A DNA stretch of 64,000 nt, taken from NCBI RefSeq assembly GCF_009208735.1, contig NZ_WFLJ01000006.1:62001-126000 (forward strand), written 5' to 3'. The position numbers and the translations under genes are program-made. Under the pieces are notes generated by a model. The model saw only the letters and a list, made by a program, of their open reading frames with translations. It searched no databases and was not told the DNA's origin. Shown piece by piece: positions 37,268 to 45,290 of this stretch (the stretch's first letter is position 1; each line of letters begins with the position of its first letter). The stretch comes from Janthinobacterium rivuli (GTDB taxonomy: Bacteria > Pseudomonadota > Gammaproteobacteria > Burkholderiales > Burkholderiaceae_D).

Positions 37268-38685
37268 TTTTTTGCTGCTCCATGGTGATGTAAAAGGTCG
37301 AGAACGGCGCGGTTGTCGATGCGCGCACACAGCGCCAGCGGCAACACGCACGAGGCGGCGGCCAGCGCAAAACACCAGTGAAATACCTGCGCCGCGCGCG
37401 CATGCAGGGCGGGGTCGTCCAGGGTGGCGATGCCCTGCGCCGCCAGCAAGCCATTGAGCAGTACGCTGAGCAGCGCGACACCCAGGCAAAAGCCCAGTTG
37501 GCGGTTGATGTTCCATACGGCGCTGGCCTGGCTCAGTTGCCCATCCGGCGTGCGCAAAAACGCCGTGCTTTGCGCCGTGCTGCTGCATAAGCCGCCGCCA
37601 AAACCCATCACCGCATACGCCCAAGCCAGCCAGAACAACTGCCCCGCGGAGTCCACCCGCAACAGCATCAGCATGCCCGCCGCCTGCAACAGGGCGCCAG
37701 CGATGAATAGCGGTCGCGGCCCCACGCGGCGATAGCTTTTACCGGTCAGCGAAATGGCGCCAAATGAGGCCAGCGCCCATGGCAGCATCAGCGCGCCCGC
37801 CGTCGACGCCGACATGCCCAGCACGCCCTGCAAATACAGCATGGCCAGCAGGCTCACGCCCATGAAGACGCCCGGCACCAGCAGATACATCAGCATGGCG
37901 ATGCGCAGCAGCGGTTCGGCGGCCAGGCGCAGGTTGAGCAGCGGCGTGGATTTTTTCAAGGCGCCGCGCACGTAGCCCCACGCGCAGGCGGCGCCCAGCG
38001 CCAGCACGGCGGCACCGGCGGACAGCTCGCCCGGCGTGCCCAGCATCGTCAAGCCCAGCAACAGCAAAAGGATGGCAGTGCTGCCCGCCACAAGGCCGCC
38101 CGTGTCGAGGCGGGGAACGGCCGCGCGCGGCGGATCGGGACGCAGCCAGCAGGCGGCCAGCAGCAGCGCCAGCGCGGCAAACGGCACGTTCAGGTAAAAA
38201 ATCGCCCGCCACGACAGGCTGTCGACGATGACGCCGCCCAGCGCGGGCGACAGGGCGGGCGCCAGCAAGCCCACCAGCATGATGACGGAGGACAGGCCCG
38301 GGCGCTCGGCGGGCGTATAGAGCTGGTAGGTCATGCTTTGGCCCAGCGGAATCAGCAAGCCGCCGCCCAGGCCCTGCACGCAGCGCCAGGCGATCAGGGT
38401 CTCGATCGAGGGCGCCAGGCCGGCGCCGATGCTGGCGCATAAAAAAGTTAGCAACGATGCCATGAACACGATTTTGCTGCCATAATGGGCAGCCAGCCAG
38501 GCGCTGGCCGGGATGACGATGGTCAGGCCGAGGATGTAGCCGGTGCTGATCCAGGCCAGCTGCGCCACCGAGGCGCCAAACGCATGGCCGATGTCGGGAT
38601 AGGCGACGCTGGTGATGAACATGTTGATCAGGTCGACGAAAAATCCCAGCAGATAGATGGCCGCGACCTTTTTGCGATAGTCCAT
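37264..38685 (-). CDS. DHA2-type MFS drug efflux transporter
   Basis: A 473-residue, 14-helix antiporter of the EmrB/QacA group. Helix 5 has the antiporter motif C-like GLLAPALSPALGGVIVDSLSWRAIF region, and the loop after helix 3 carries WRCVQGLGGGLLIPLGQ. It probably exports toxic organic compounds. It is divergent from the LysR gene at 38813, with a perfect inverted repeat in the 127-bp gap. Confidence 0.9.
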   Translation of the reverse strand: MDYRKKVAAIYLLGFFVDLINMFITSVAYPDIGHAFGASVAQLAWISTGYILGLTIVIPASAWLAAHYGSKIVFMASLLTFLCASIGAGLAPSIETLIAWRCVQGLGGGLLIPLGQSMTYQLYTPAERPGLSSVIMLVGLLAPALSPALGGVIVDSLSWRAIFYLNVPFAALALLLAACWLRPDPPRAAVPRLDTGGLVAGSTAILLLLLGLTMLGTPGELSAGAAVLALGAACAWGYVRGALKKSTPLLNLRLAAEPLLRIAMLMYLLVPGVFMGVSLLAMLYLQGVLGMSASTAGALMLPWALASFGAISLTGKSYRRVGPRPLFIAGALLQAAGMLMLLRVDSAGQLFWLAWAYAVMGFGGGLCSSTAQSTAFLRTPDGQLSQASAVWNINRQLGFCLGVALLSVLLNGLLAAQGIATLDDPALHARAAQVFHWCFALAAASCVLPLALCARIDNRAVLDLLHHHGAAKK

Positions 38686-38757
38686 GGTGCTCCGAATGGC
38701 AAACGGCCAGCTTAAGCTTTCATCGCCATTTGCGTAACGGGCCAGCCCCGATTACAC

Positions 38758-38776
38758 TGTCAAACAAATTTTGACA
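38758..38776. promoter_or_regulatory. Operator-like inverted repeat in the DHA2-LysR divergent region
   Basis: TGTCAAA and TTTGACA with a 5-bp spacer, a perfect dyad 37 bp before the LysR start and 73 bp before the transporter start. It contains the T-N11-A core expected of LysR sites. Confidence 0.65.
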
Positions 38777-38812
38777 AACCTCGGAAACCCGTATGTTTAC
38801 GCATTTTTATTT

Positions 38813-39715
38813 ATGATCAGTCTTGACCGCCTGGGTATTTTCATCGCCATCGTCGATGCCGGTTCGCTGACGGCGGCCGCCGCCGTGCTGGGCCAGAGCA
38901 AGGCCGTCGTCAGTTTTAACTTGAAGCAGCTGGAGGCGGAACTGGGCGTGTCGCTGCTCACGCGCAGCACGCGCAGCCTGGCGCTGACCGACGTGGGACG
39001 GCGTTTTTACGAGGATTGCCAGCGCGTGCTGAGCGAAGCGCAGGGCGCCATCGAGACGGCGCGCCAGGGACACCAGGGCTTGCGCGGCACCCTGCGCCTG
39101 ACCACCACCGTCGAATACGGCAGCCGCACGGTGATCCCCGCGCTGATCGCCTTTGCCGCCGCCCACCCGCAGCTGCAGATCCAGCATTCGTCGTCGTCGT
39201 CGCATGAAGACCTGATCTCGGGCGGCTACGACCTGGCCATCCGCATGGGTTCCCTCAACGATTCAAGCTACCGCGCCGCGCTGATCGAGCCGTATGCGAT
39301 CTGGCCCGTCGCCTCGCCCGCCTACCTGGCCAGCCTGCCCGGCAGGGACATCGCCAGCTTGCCCGACCTGCAGCGCGCGCGCTGGCTGGCGCACAGCCGG
39401 CTCGCTGCGCCCCTGCGCTGGGACGTGCAGACGCCCGACGGCCCCGCCGCCTTCACGGCGCAGGACGACGCCGCCATCCATTCCGACTCCGCCTCGGCCC
39501 TGCTGGGCTTTGCCCTGGGCGGCTGCGGCGTGGCCCTGCTGCCGCAGTGGCAGGTGGAGGCGGAGGTGCGCGCGGGACGCCTGCGCCGCCTGCTGCCCCA
39601 CGTCGCCTTCCCGGAGCAGGGCGTGTATGCCGTGTATCCGAACACCCAGCATATTGCGGAAAAGGTACGCGCCTTCATCGACTTCTTGCGCGCGTTCGTG
39701 GGGTCGCCCGCCTGA
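38813..39715 (+). CDS. LysR-family transcriptional regulator
   Basis: A 300-residue LysR protein of the group with FNLKQLEAELGVSLLTRSTRSLALTDVG at the DNA-binding/linker boundary (residues about 36-65; key part LLTRSTRSLALT). It is divergent from the DHA2 pump and probably binds the inverted repeat at 38758-38776. ATG 38813 (MISLDRL) gives the normal N-terminus; the frame is open to 38771. A terminator follows at 39780. Confidence 0.86.
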   Translation: MISLDRLGIFIAIVDAGSLTAAAAVLGQSKAVVSFNLKQLEAELGVSLLTRSTRSLALTDVGRRFYEDCQRVLSEAQGAIETARQGHQGLRGTLRLTTTVEYGSRTVIPALIAFAAAHPQLQIQHSSSSSHEDLISGGYDLAIRMGSLNDSSYRAALIEPYAIWPVASPAYLASLPGRDIASLPDLQRARWLAHSRLAAPLRWDVQTPDGPAAFTAQDDAAIHSDSASALLGFALGGCGVALLPQWQVEAEVRAGRLRRLLPHVAFPEQGVYAVYPNTQHIAEKVRAFIDFLRAFVGSPA

Positions 39716-39779
39716 GGTTTCACGTGGCACTGCGGCATCCATGTCACGTCGTCAACACTTGTCGAATACAACGATTTCC

Positions 39780-39809
39780 AAGGGGCAAACGAGCGCCCCT
39801 TTCGGTTTT
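39780..39809 (+). terminator. Terminator after the LysR gene
   Basis: Stem AAGGGGC / GCCCCTT, 8-nt loop, followed by TCGGTTTTC. It lies 65 bp after the LysR stop on the same strand. Confidence 0.7.
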
Positions 39810-39854
39810 CACGGCCTACACTGAAAGGACGTTGTTCACCGATTGGAGACCATC

Positions 39855-40685
39855 ATGGCACACACATTGGCAGCAGTTTTCGTCCTGCGCGACATGGCCG
39901 AACGCGCCCGGCACGACCTGATCACGGCTGGCATGCCGGGCGCCAGCATCCGTCTGCACGATGCGGGCAGTGACGAATTTTCCGCCACGGAAAACATCCG
40001 CCGCGACGATAGCGACAGCCTGCTCGACAGCATCAAGCATTTCTTCACGGACCTGTTCGGCAGCCACGCCGACCGCCACATCTACGCGGAAGCCGTGCGG
40101 CGCGGGCATGTCGTGCTGACGCTGGAGAACGCCAGCGATGCCGATATCCAGCGCGCCACCGACATCGTCGAGCGCTACGCGCCGCTCGACATCGATGCGC
40201 ACGCCGAGCACTGGCGCGCCGGTGGCTGGCAAGGCGCGCCGCACGGCGACAGCGCGATGCGCCAGGGCGCCAACATGCAGTCGGGCGCGTCATCGCAGCA
40301 GGGCACGTCCGCCGGCAACCTGAACGACACGTCGGCATCGCAGCAATTTGCGGGCGGCATGGCATCGCCGCCACCGTCCGGCGCGGGCGCCAACGTGCGA
40401 CGCTACCCCAGCGCCGACAACCTGCCAGGCACCAGCTACGACGACGAGCAGTATTACCGCAACCACTGGAGCGCCACCTATGTCGCCACCGGCGCGCGCT
40501 TCGAGGATTACGATCCCGCCTACCGCTATGGCCATTCGATGGCGGGCAGCGACAGCTACCGGGGGCAAAGCTGGGAGCAGGTCGAGGCCGAACTGCGCGG
40601 CAACTGGGAACACATGTATCCCCAGTCGGCGTGGGACGACTTCAAGGCGGCCGTCAAACATGGCTGGGAACGCATCACGTCCTGA
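39855..40685 (+). CDS. YflT-like stress protein with a conserved C-terminal motif
   Basis: A 276-residue protein in three parts. Residues 1-110 resemble the YflT/general-stress-protein 17M fold (AAVFVLRDMAERARHDLI, GHVVLTLE). Residues about 120-185 are a flexible Gly/Ser/Gln-rich linker. The C-terminal about 70 residues carry a motif seen in many proteobacterial stress-type proteins (YYRNHWSATY, YDPAYRYG, WEQVEAELRGNWE, FKAAVKHGW). No signal peptide; probably cytoplasmic. ATG 39855 is preceded by TTGGAGA. Precise role unknown. Confidence 0.7.
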   Translation: MAHTLAAVFVLRDMAERARHDLITAGMPGASIRLHDAGSDEFSATENIRRDDSDSLLDSIKHFFTDLFGSHADRHIYAEAVRRGHVVLTLENASDADIQRATDIVERYAPLDIDAHAEHWRAGGWQGAPHGDSAMRQGANMQSGASSQQGTSAGNLNDTSASQQFAGGMASPPPSGAGANVRRYPSADNLPGTSYDDEQYYRNHWSATYVATGARFEDYDPAYRYGHSMAGSDSYRGQSWEQVEAELRGNWEHMYPQSAWDDFKAAVKHGWERITS

Positions 40686-40711
40686 CGCGCGGGCAGGGGG
40701 ATGGCGCCCCC

Positions 40712-41767
40712 TCAGCGCCCCTCGTGCGTGAGCTTGAGGAAGTGGTTCAGGATGTGAAAGTGGTCTTCGAAGAACTGCTCTTCCATGGCCGGCAGGGCGC
40801 TCACCGGCACCCACTGCGCCAGCGCCGCATCGTCGGCCGCCGTCACGGCCGGCAGCTGGCGCGTCTTCAGGTCGAAATAATGCGCATGCGTGATGGTGCG
40901 CCCGCGCTGGCTGCGGTCCGGGTGGTCGAACACGGCCACGCCGACCAGCGCCTCGACGAGGGTGGGCGCCAGCACGCCCAGCTGGGTTTCTTCCGCCAGC
41001 TCGCGCAGGGCGCCCTGCAGCAGGCGTTCGCGCGGCTCCAGGAAGCCGCCAGGCAAGGCCCATAAACCCTTGCCCGGATAGCCGCCGCGGCGCACGAGCA
41101 AGACGTGGCCGCCCGTCTGCACCAGCGCATCGACGGTGCAAAAGATGGGCGCATACGGCGCCGTGCGCCAGCGCGCCTTATAGGCTTCGATGGCGCGGTA
41201 TTCCTGCACCAGCGGCGCGTACCACGGCAACAAGGTCCACGCCTTGACATACTGGCCAATGGCCGCCGGCAGCAGCTGCGCCACGGCGCTCAGCGACACA
41301 TCGACGTCTTCGGCTTCGAACAGCACGTTGCGGATGGCCGTCGCGCCTATCGGCGCACCAGGATCGATCTCCAGATTGAGCAGCTGCCAGTGCGGGAAGT
41401 GGTGCAGGTAGTAACTGGTGGCGTCCTTGAAGCAGGCCACCAGGGTCACGCGCTGCGCCGCGGGCAGGGCGCCCGCCACAGCGCGCCGCACGGCATCGGC
41501 CCACAAGCCGTCGTCGTAGTAATCGCGCACGGCCACGTAATGCACGCGCGCGCGCTGCGCCTCGGGCAGGGTGGCGGCGATCATGGCGGCCCGCTCCTGC
41601 CACGTAAACGGGTTCTTCGGGCTGCGCGCATGGAAGGCGGAACCGAGCACCACCACGACGCTGGCGGCGGTGGCCAGCGCCTTTTGCAGCAAGCCGGCAT
41701 GGCCATTGTGAAAAGGCTGGAAGCGGCCGATCAGGATGGCCGCGTCGGCGGGATAGGATGAGGTCAT
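40712..41767 (-). CDS. Bifunctional nicotinamide-nucleotide adenylyltransferase/Nudix hydrolase
   Basis: A 351-residue two-domain enzyme. The first domain is an NadM-type adenylyltransferase (GRFQPFHNGH near residue 13; IGATAIRN near 133) that makes NAD from NMN and ATP. The second is a Nudix domain with the full box (GGFLEPRERL then RELAEE), acting on ADP-ribose in related bifunctional enzymes. ATG 41767 overlaps the nadE stop (ATGA), so the two NAD enzymes are coupled. A frame extension upstream lies inside nadE. Confidence 0.92.
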   Translation of the reverse strand: MTSSYPADAAILIGRFQPFHNGHAGLLQKALATAASVVVVLGSAFHARSPKNPFTWQERAAMIAATLPEAQRARVHYVAVRDYYDDGLWADAVRRAVAGALPAAQRVTLVACFKDATSYYLHHFPHWQLLNLEIDPGAPIGATAIRNVLFEAEDVDVSLSAVAQLLPAAIGQYVKAWTLLPWYAPLVQEYRAIEAYKARWRTAPYAPIFCTVDALVQTGGHVLLVRRGGYPGKGLWALPGGFLEPRERLLQGALRELAEETQLGVLAPTLVEALVGVAVFDHPDRSQRGRTITHAHYFDLKTRQLPAVTAADDAALAQWVPVSALPAMEEQFFEDHFHILNHFLKLTHEGR

Positions 41768-43479
41768 GCGTCGTCTCCGGTGGGGTAGTGGGCGGCGATC
41801 GGCAATTGGCGCCCGCTGCCAAAGGCGCGCGAACGCACGCGGATGATGGGCGCCGCCTGGCGCCGCTTGTATTCGTTGCGGGCGACCATGCCGAGGATGC
41901 GCGTCACCAGTGCGCGCCCCTCGTCCGTCTCGCGCAGCTGGTCGACCAGGGTCAGCGCTTGCGCGCTTTCGGCAGCCGGCAGGCGACGCCCCTCGATATG
42001 CCATTTCAAGATTTCATCGAGCACGGGATACGGCGGCAAACTGTCGGTGTCGCGCTGGCCCGGCGCCAGTTCCGCCGACGGGGGCTTGTCCAGCACGACG
42101 GCGGGGATCAATGCGCGCCCGGCGCTGGCGTTGAGGTGGCGCGCCAGGGCGAACACCTCCGTTTTATACAGGTCGCCGATCAGGCCCAGTCCCCCGTTCG
42201 TGTCGCCGTACAGGGTGCAGTAGCCCACCGAGATTTCGCTCTTGTTGCCGGTGGTGAGCAGCAGGGCGCCGTAGGCATTCGAGTATTCCATCAGGATGGT
42301 GCCGCGCACGCGCGCCTGCAGGTTTTCCAGCGGCAGTCCCTGCAGCTTACCGCCGAAGGCCCCCGCATAGCCGATTTCGTATTGCGCCACGATGTCGCGT
42401 ATCGGATGCGTGATCAGGGCGATGCCGAGGTTGGCGCACAGGGCGACGGAATCGGTGACGGAGCCGGCGCTGGAAAAGACGGACGGCATGGTGATGCCGA
42501 CCACGTTGTCCGCGCCGAGCGCCTCGACGGCCAGGGCCAGGGTCAGCGCCGAATCGATGCCGCCCGAGCAGCCGACGACGACTTTCGTAAAGCGGCAGCG
42601 GCGCGCATAGTCGCGCAAGCCGAGCACGATCTGGCGCCGCGCAAATTCCACGGCGGGAATGCCATCCGGGTCGGGCACGGGAAACGCCGATCCATCGGTG
42701 CGGCTGAAGCGGCCGCCGGCAAAGCGCAGCAAGGGAAAATCCTCGACGAAGCGGGCCGCCTCGAATTGCAGGCCGAGGGTGGGCGAGATGGCGAACGAGG
42801 CGCCGTCGAACACCAGTTGGTCCTGGCCGCCCACCTGGTTGACGAAGAGCAGGGGCAGCTTGACGCGTGCGCAGGCGGCGCCGAACACGGCGTGGCGCTG
42901 CGCGCGCTTGCCGATGTCGGACGGGCTGGCGTTGATGCTGACGACCAGGTCGGGCCGCGCCGCGTGCAGGGCCTCGAACGGGTTGACGGCGTAGGCGCGG
43001 CCATCGTCGTTCCAGCCATCCTCGCAAATCATGAAGCCGACTTTACAGCCGGCGATAGCGAGGGTGCAGGCGCCGGGCGGACCCGCTTCGAAATGGCGGC
43101 CCTCGTCGAAGATGCCGTAGGTCGGCAGCAGCTGCTTGTAGTATTCGGCGACGATCTGCCCGTCGCGCATGGCCAGCAGGGCGTTATACAGCGGCTTGCC
43201 GACGCCGGGGTTCGGCCGCGCCGTGCCGATGACGGTGACGAGTGCGGGCCAGCGCGTGGACGCCTCCAGCAGGGTATTCAGCGCCTGCTGCATGGCGCGC
43301 AGGAAGGCGGCGTCCTCGAACAGGTCGCCCGGATAATACGCGCACAGCGACAGTTCCGGGCACACGAGCAAGTCGGCGCCATCGCTGCTGGCGCGCTCCA
43401 TGCGCGCGATGATGGCGGCACAATTGGCGTCAAAGTCGCCCACGGTGGGGTTGAGCTGGGCGACGGCGATGGTCAGCAT
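41764..43479 (-). CDS. nadE: Glutamine-dependent NAD+ synthetase
   Basis: A 571-residue enzyme making NAD from deamido-NAD with glutamine. The N-terminal nitrilase-type amidase (about 1-250) has the catalytic cysteine in GFMICEDGWND; the C-terminal synthetase has the ATP P-loop GCSGGIDSAL. The tunnel-type two-domain form is common in proteobacteria. With the following NadM-Nudix gene it forms an NAD operon. Confidence 0.95.
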   Translation of the reverse strand: MLTIAVAQLNPTVGDFDANCAAIIARMERASSDGADLLVCPELSLCAYYPGDLFEDAAFLRAMQQALNTLLEASTRWPALVTVIGTARPNPGVGKPLYNALLAMRDGQIVAEYYKQLLPTYGIFDEGRHFEAGPPGACTLAIAGCKVGFMICEDGWNDDGRAYAVNPFEALHAARPDLVVSINASPSDIGKRAQRHAVFGAACARVKLPLLFVNQVGGQDQLVFDGASFAISPTLGLQFEAARFVEDFPLLRFAGGRFSRTDGSAFPVPDPDGIPAVEFARRQIVLGLRDYARRCRFTKVVVGCSGGIDSALTLALAVEALGADNVVGITMPSVFSSAGSVTDSVALCANLGIALITHPIRDIVAQYEIGYAGAFGGKLQGLPLENLQARVRGTILMEYSNAYGALLLTTGNKSEISVGYCTLYGDTNGGLGLIGDLYKTEVFALARHLNASAGRALIPAVVLDKPPSAELAPGQRDTDSLPPYPVLDEILKWHIEGRRLPAAESAQALTLVDQLRETDEGRALVTRILGMVARNEYKRRQAAPIIRVRSRAFGSGRQLPIAAHYPTGDDA

Positions 43480-43585
43480 GGCGATCCTTCATTGGTTACG
43501 CTTGAAACCACTATCCTGCCTGAAAAATTTTCTGAGCGTACTGATGCAATCGTGCAAGCCCGCCGATCCAGCCACGATCAAACCA

Positions 43586-44098
43586 CTACAAGGTCTTGAG
43601 CCAGGTCCGCAAGCGCGTGCGCGCATTCGCATACGGCGACGACGTATTGAACTGGATCATGCGCCCCATCGTGTAATGCGTGTACCAGGGCTGGCCATAC
43701 AATTGCGCGTCGTCATGGCTTTCGATCAGCGCCAGCAGCGCGTTCTTTGCCTGTTCCAGGCGCCGCTGCAAGTCGTCCATGCCCAGTTCAGCATGGTCGG
43801 CATAGAAGCGTTGCGCCAGTTTTCCCAGAGCGTTCCACGTGAAACCTTCGGCGGGAAAGGCGATGTCCTCGATGCGCTTGCCGTCGCGCAGCTGCGCGTG
43901 CCAGTGCAAGACCAGCTCATTCCAGCCCACCAGATACGCGAGCAGATCGCACACGCTCATGCGCGTGCCCGCCACTTGCCCTTCCAGCACGGGATCGCGC
44001 GCCAGCGCCGGCGGCACGCGCGCCAGCTCCTGCGTCAACTTCGCATACGTGCTGTTGATGGCGGTGATCAGTTCCTGCTTGCTGTTGGGGATCGCCAT
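43586..44098 (-). CDS. ClbS/DfsB-family four-helix protein
   Basis: A 170-residue protein of the ClbS/DfsB (DUF1706) family with MSVCDLLAYLVGWNELVLHW near residue 47 and GRMIQFNTSSPYANARTRLR at the C-terminus. ClbS from the colibactin cluster protects its producer by opening the warhead cyclopropane; most homologs are uncharacterised. Start ATG 44098 overlaps the stop of the upstream ArsR-rhodanese gene by one base (TGATG), so it is translated with it. Confidence 0.8.
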   Translation of the reverse strand: MAIPNSKQELITAINSTYAKLTQELARVPPALARDPVLEGQVAGTRMSVCDLLAYLVGWNELVLHWHAQLRDGKRIEDIAFPAEGFTWNALGKLAQRFYADHAELGMDDLQRRLEQAKNALLALIESHDDAQLYGQPWYTHYTMGRMIQFNTSSPYANARTRLRTWLKTL

Positions 44099-44742
44099 CA
44101 CGCCGCCCGGCTCACCGGCAAGCCAGCCGCCTGCCAGTCGTCGTAACCGCTGCCGAGGCGGCGCGCATGCAAGCCATGCAGGCGCAGGGCCGCCACCGCC
44201 TGCACGGACAACACGCAATACGGGCCACGGCAGTAGGCGGCGATGTCCTGGTGAGCGGGCAGCTCGGCGTAGCGGCGCGCCAAGTCGTCAAACGGAATAT
44301 TGATCGCGCCGGGCAAGTGGCCGGCGGCGAATTCCTGCGCCGGCCGCACGTCGAGCACGGTGATGCTGGCTTCGCGCATGCGTTCCAGCAACTCGTCGCC
44401 CGTGAGCGCTTCCACGTGGTCGCCCCGGCCCAGCGCCTGTAATTCGCTGCGCTGATGCTGCGCATACACGTCCAGCGCAGCGAGCAACTGCATGACAGGG
44501 CCGCTGCCGAGCCGGTACAGCACGCGCTTGCCGTCGCGCCGCGCCAGCACGAAACCGGCGCGCCGCAACTGCTGCAAATGCTGGGAGGTATTCGCCACGG
44601 ACAAGCCCGTCAACTCCACCAGCTGCTCCACCGCATATTCGCCGTGCACGATCTGCTCGAGCAGGCGCAAGCGCGGCGCGCTGCCTAAAATATGGGCAAA
44701 CCCGGCGGAACCGGTGAGCAATTCGATATCGGCATTTTTCAT
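44098..44742 (-). CDS. ArsR-family regulator fused to a rhodanese domain
   Basis: A 214-residue fusion. Residues 10-95 form an ArsR winged helix (YAVEQLVELTGLSVANTSQHL), residues 110-214 a rhodanese (VLDVRPAQEFAAGHLPGAINIP) with active-site loop Cys171-RGPY-Cys176. The cysteine pair could sense sulfur species or oxidants, as in ArsR persulfide sensors, but this is inferred. ATG 44742 is chosen; no strong SD is visible. A perfect 10-bp-arm dyad lies 23 bp upstream, shared with the divergent DUF2938 gene. Confidence 0.85.
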   Translation of the reverse strand: MKNADIELLTGSAGFAHILGSAPRLRLLEQIVHGEYAVEQLVELTGLSVANTSQHLQQLRRAGFVLARRDGKRVLYRLGSGPVMQLLAALDVYAQHQRSELQALGRGDHVEALTGDELLERMREASITVLDVRPAQEFAAGHLPGAINIPFDDLARRYAELPAHQDIAAYCRGPYCVLSVQAVAALRLHGLHARRLGSGYDDWQAAGLPVSRAA

Positions 44743-44764
44743 TGACACGATGCTAGCACCCTTA

Positions 44765-44792
44765 TAACATTCAAGCAATCAATTGAATGTTA
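44765..44792. promoter_or_regulatory. Perfect inverted-repeat operator for the ArsR-rhodanese protein
   Basis: Arms TAACATTCAA and TTGAATGTTA separated by 8 bp, centred between the divergent ArsR-rhodanese and DUF2938 genes. The right arm ends 9 bp before the DUF2938 ATG, covering its leader, so binding would repress both genes. Confidence 0.8.
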
Positions 44793-44801
44793 GGAACAGC
44801 A

Positions 44802-45290
44802 ATGCCAATACTCTGGCTCGATGCGCTGGCGATCGGCGTGGGCGCGACGGCGGTGATGGATGTGTGGGCGGTGGCGTTAAAACGCTACTGGTGCATTCCC
44901 TCGCTGAACCTGGCGATGGTGGGGCGCTGGCTCGGCCATTTGCCGCGCGGCACTTTCACCCACGTCAACATCGCCCAGGCGGCGCCCGTGCGCGATGAGG
45001 CGGTCCTGGGCTGGACGGCCCACTACCTCATCGGCGTGCTGTTTGCGGCCGTGCTGCTGGCGCTGGTGGGGGACCAGTGGGTGCAAACGCCGACCTTCGC
45101 GCCGGCCCTGCTGGCGAGCCTGGTGAGCGTGGCCGCGCCGTTCTGCATCTTGCAGCCGGGCATGGGTGCCGGCTTGGCCGCCAGCAAGACGCCGCATCCG
45201 GCCGCCGCCCGCCTGCGCAGCCTGACGGCGCACGCGGCGTTCGGCATCGGCCTGTACCTGGCGGCGCTGCTGTGGTCGACGGTCCGCTAG
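44802..45290 (+). CDS. DUF2938-family membrane protein
   Basis: A 162-residue protein with about four to five helices (start MPILWLDALAIGVGATAVMDVW; FCILQPGMGAGLAASKTPHP in the middle). The family has no known function. ATG 44802 has AGGAACAG upstream; the ATG at 44787 is inside the operator arm and less likely. It is divergent from the ArsR-rhodanese gene and shares its operator. It ends overlapping the convergent MscS gene by 4 bp. Confidence 0.75.
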   Translation: MPILWLDALAIGVGATAVMDVWAVALKRYWCIPSLNLAMVGRWLGHLPRGTFTHVNIAQAAPVRDEAVLGWTAHYLIGVLFAAVLLALVGDQWVQTPTFAPALLASLVSVAAPFCILQPGMGAGLAASKTPHPAAARLRSLTAHAAFGIGLYLAALLWSTVR

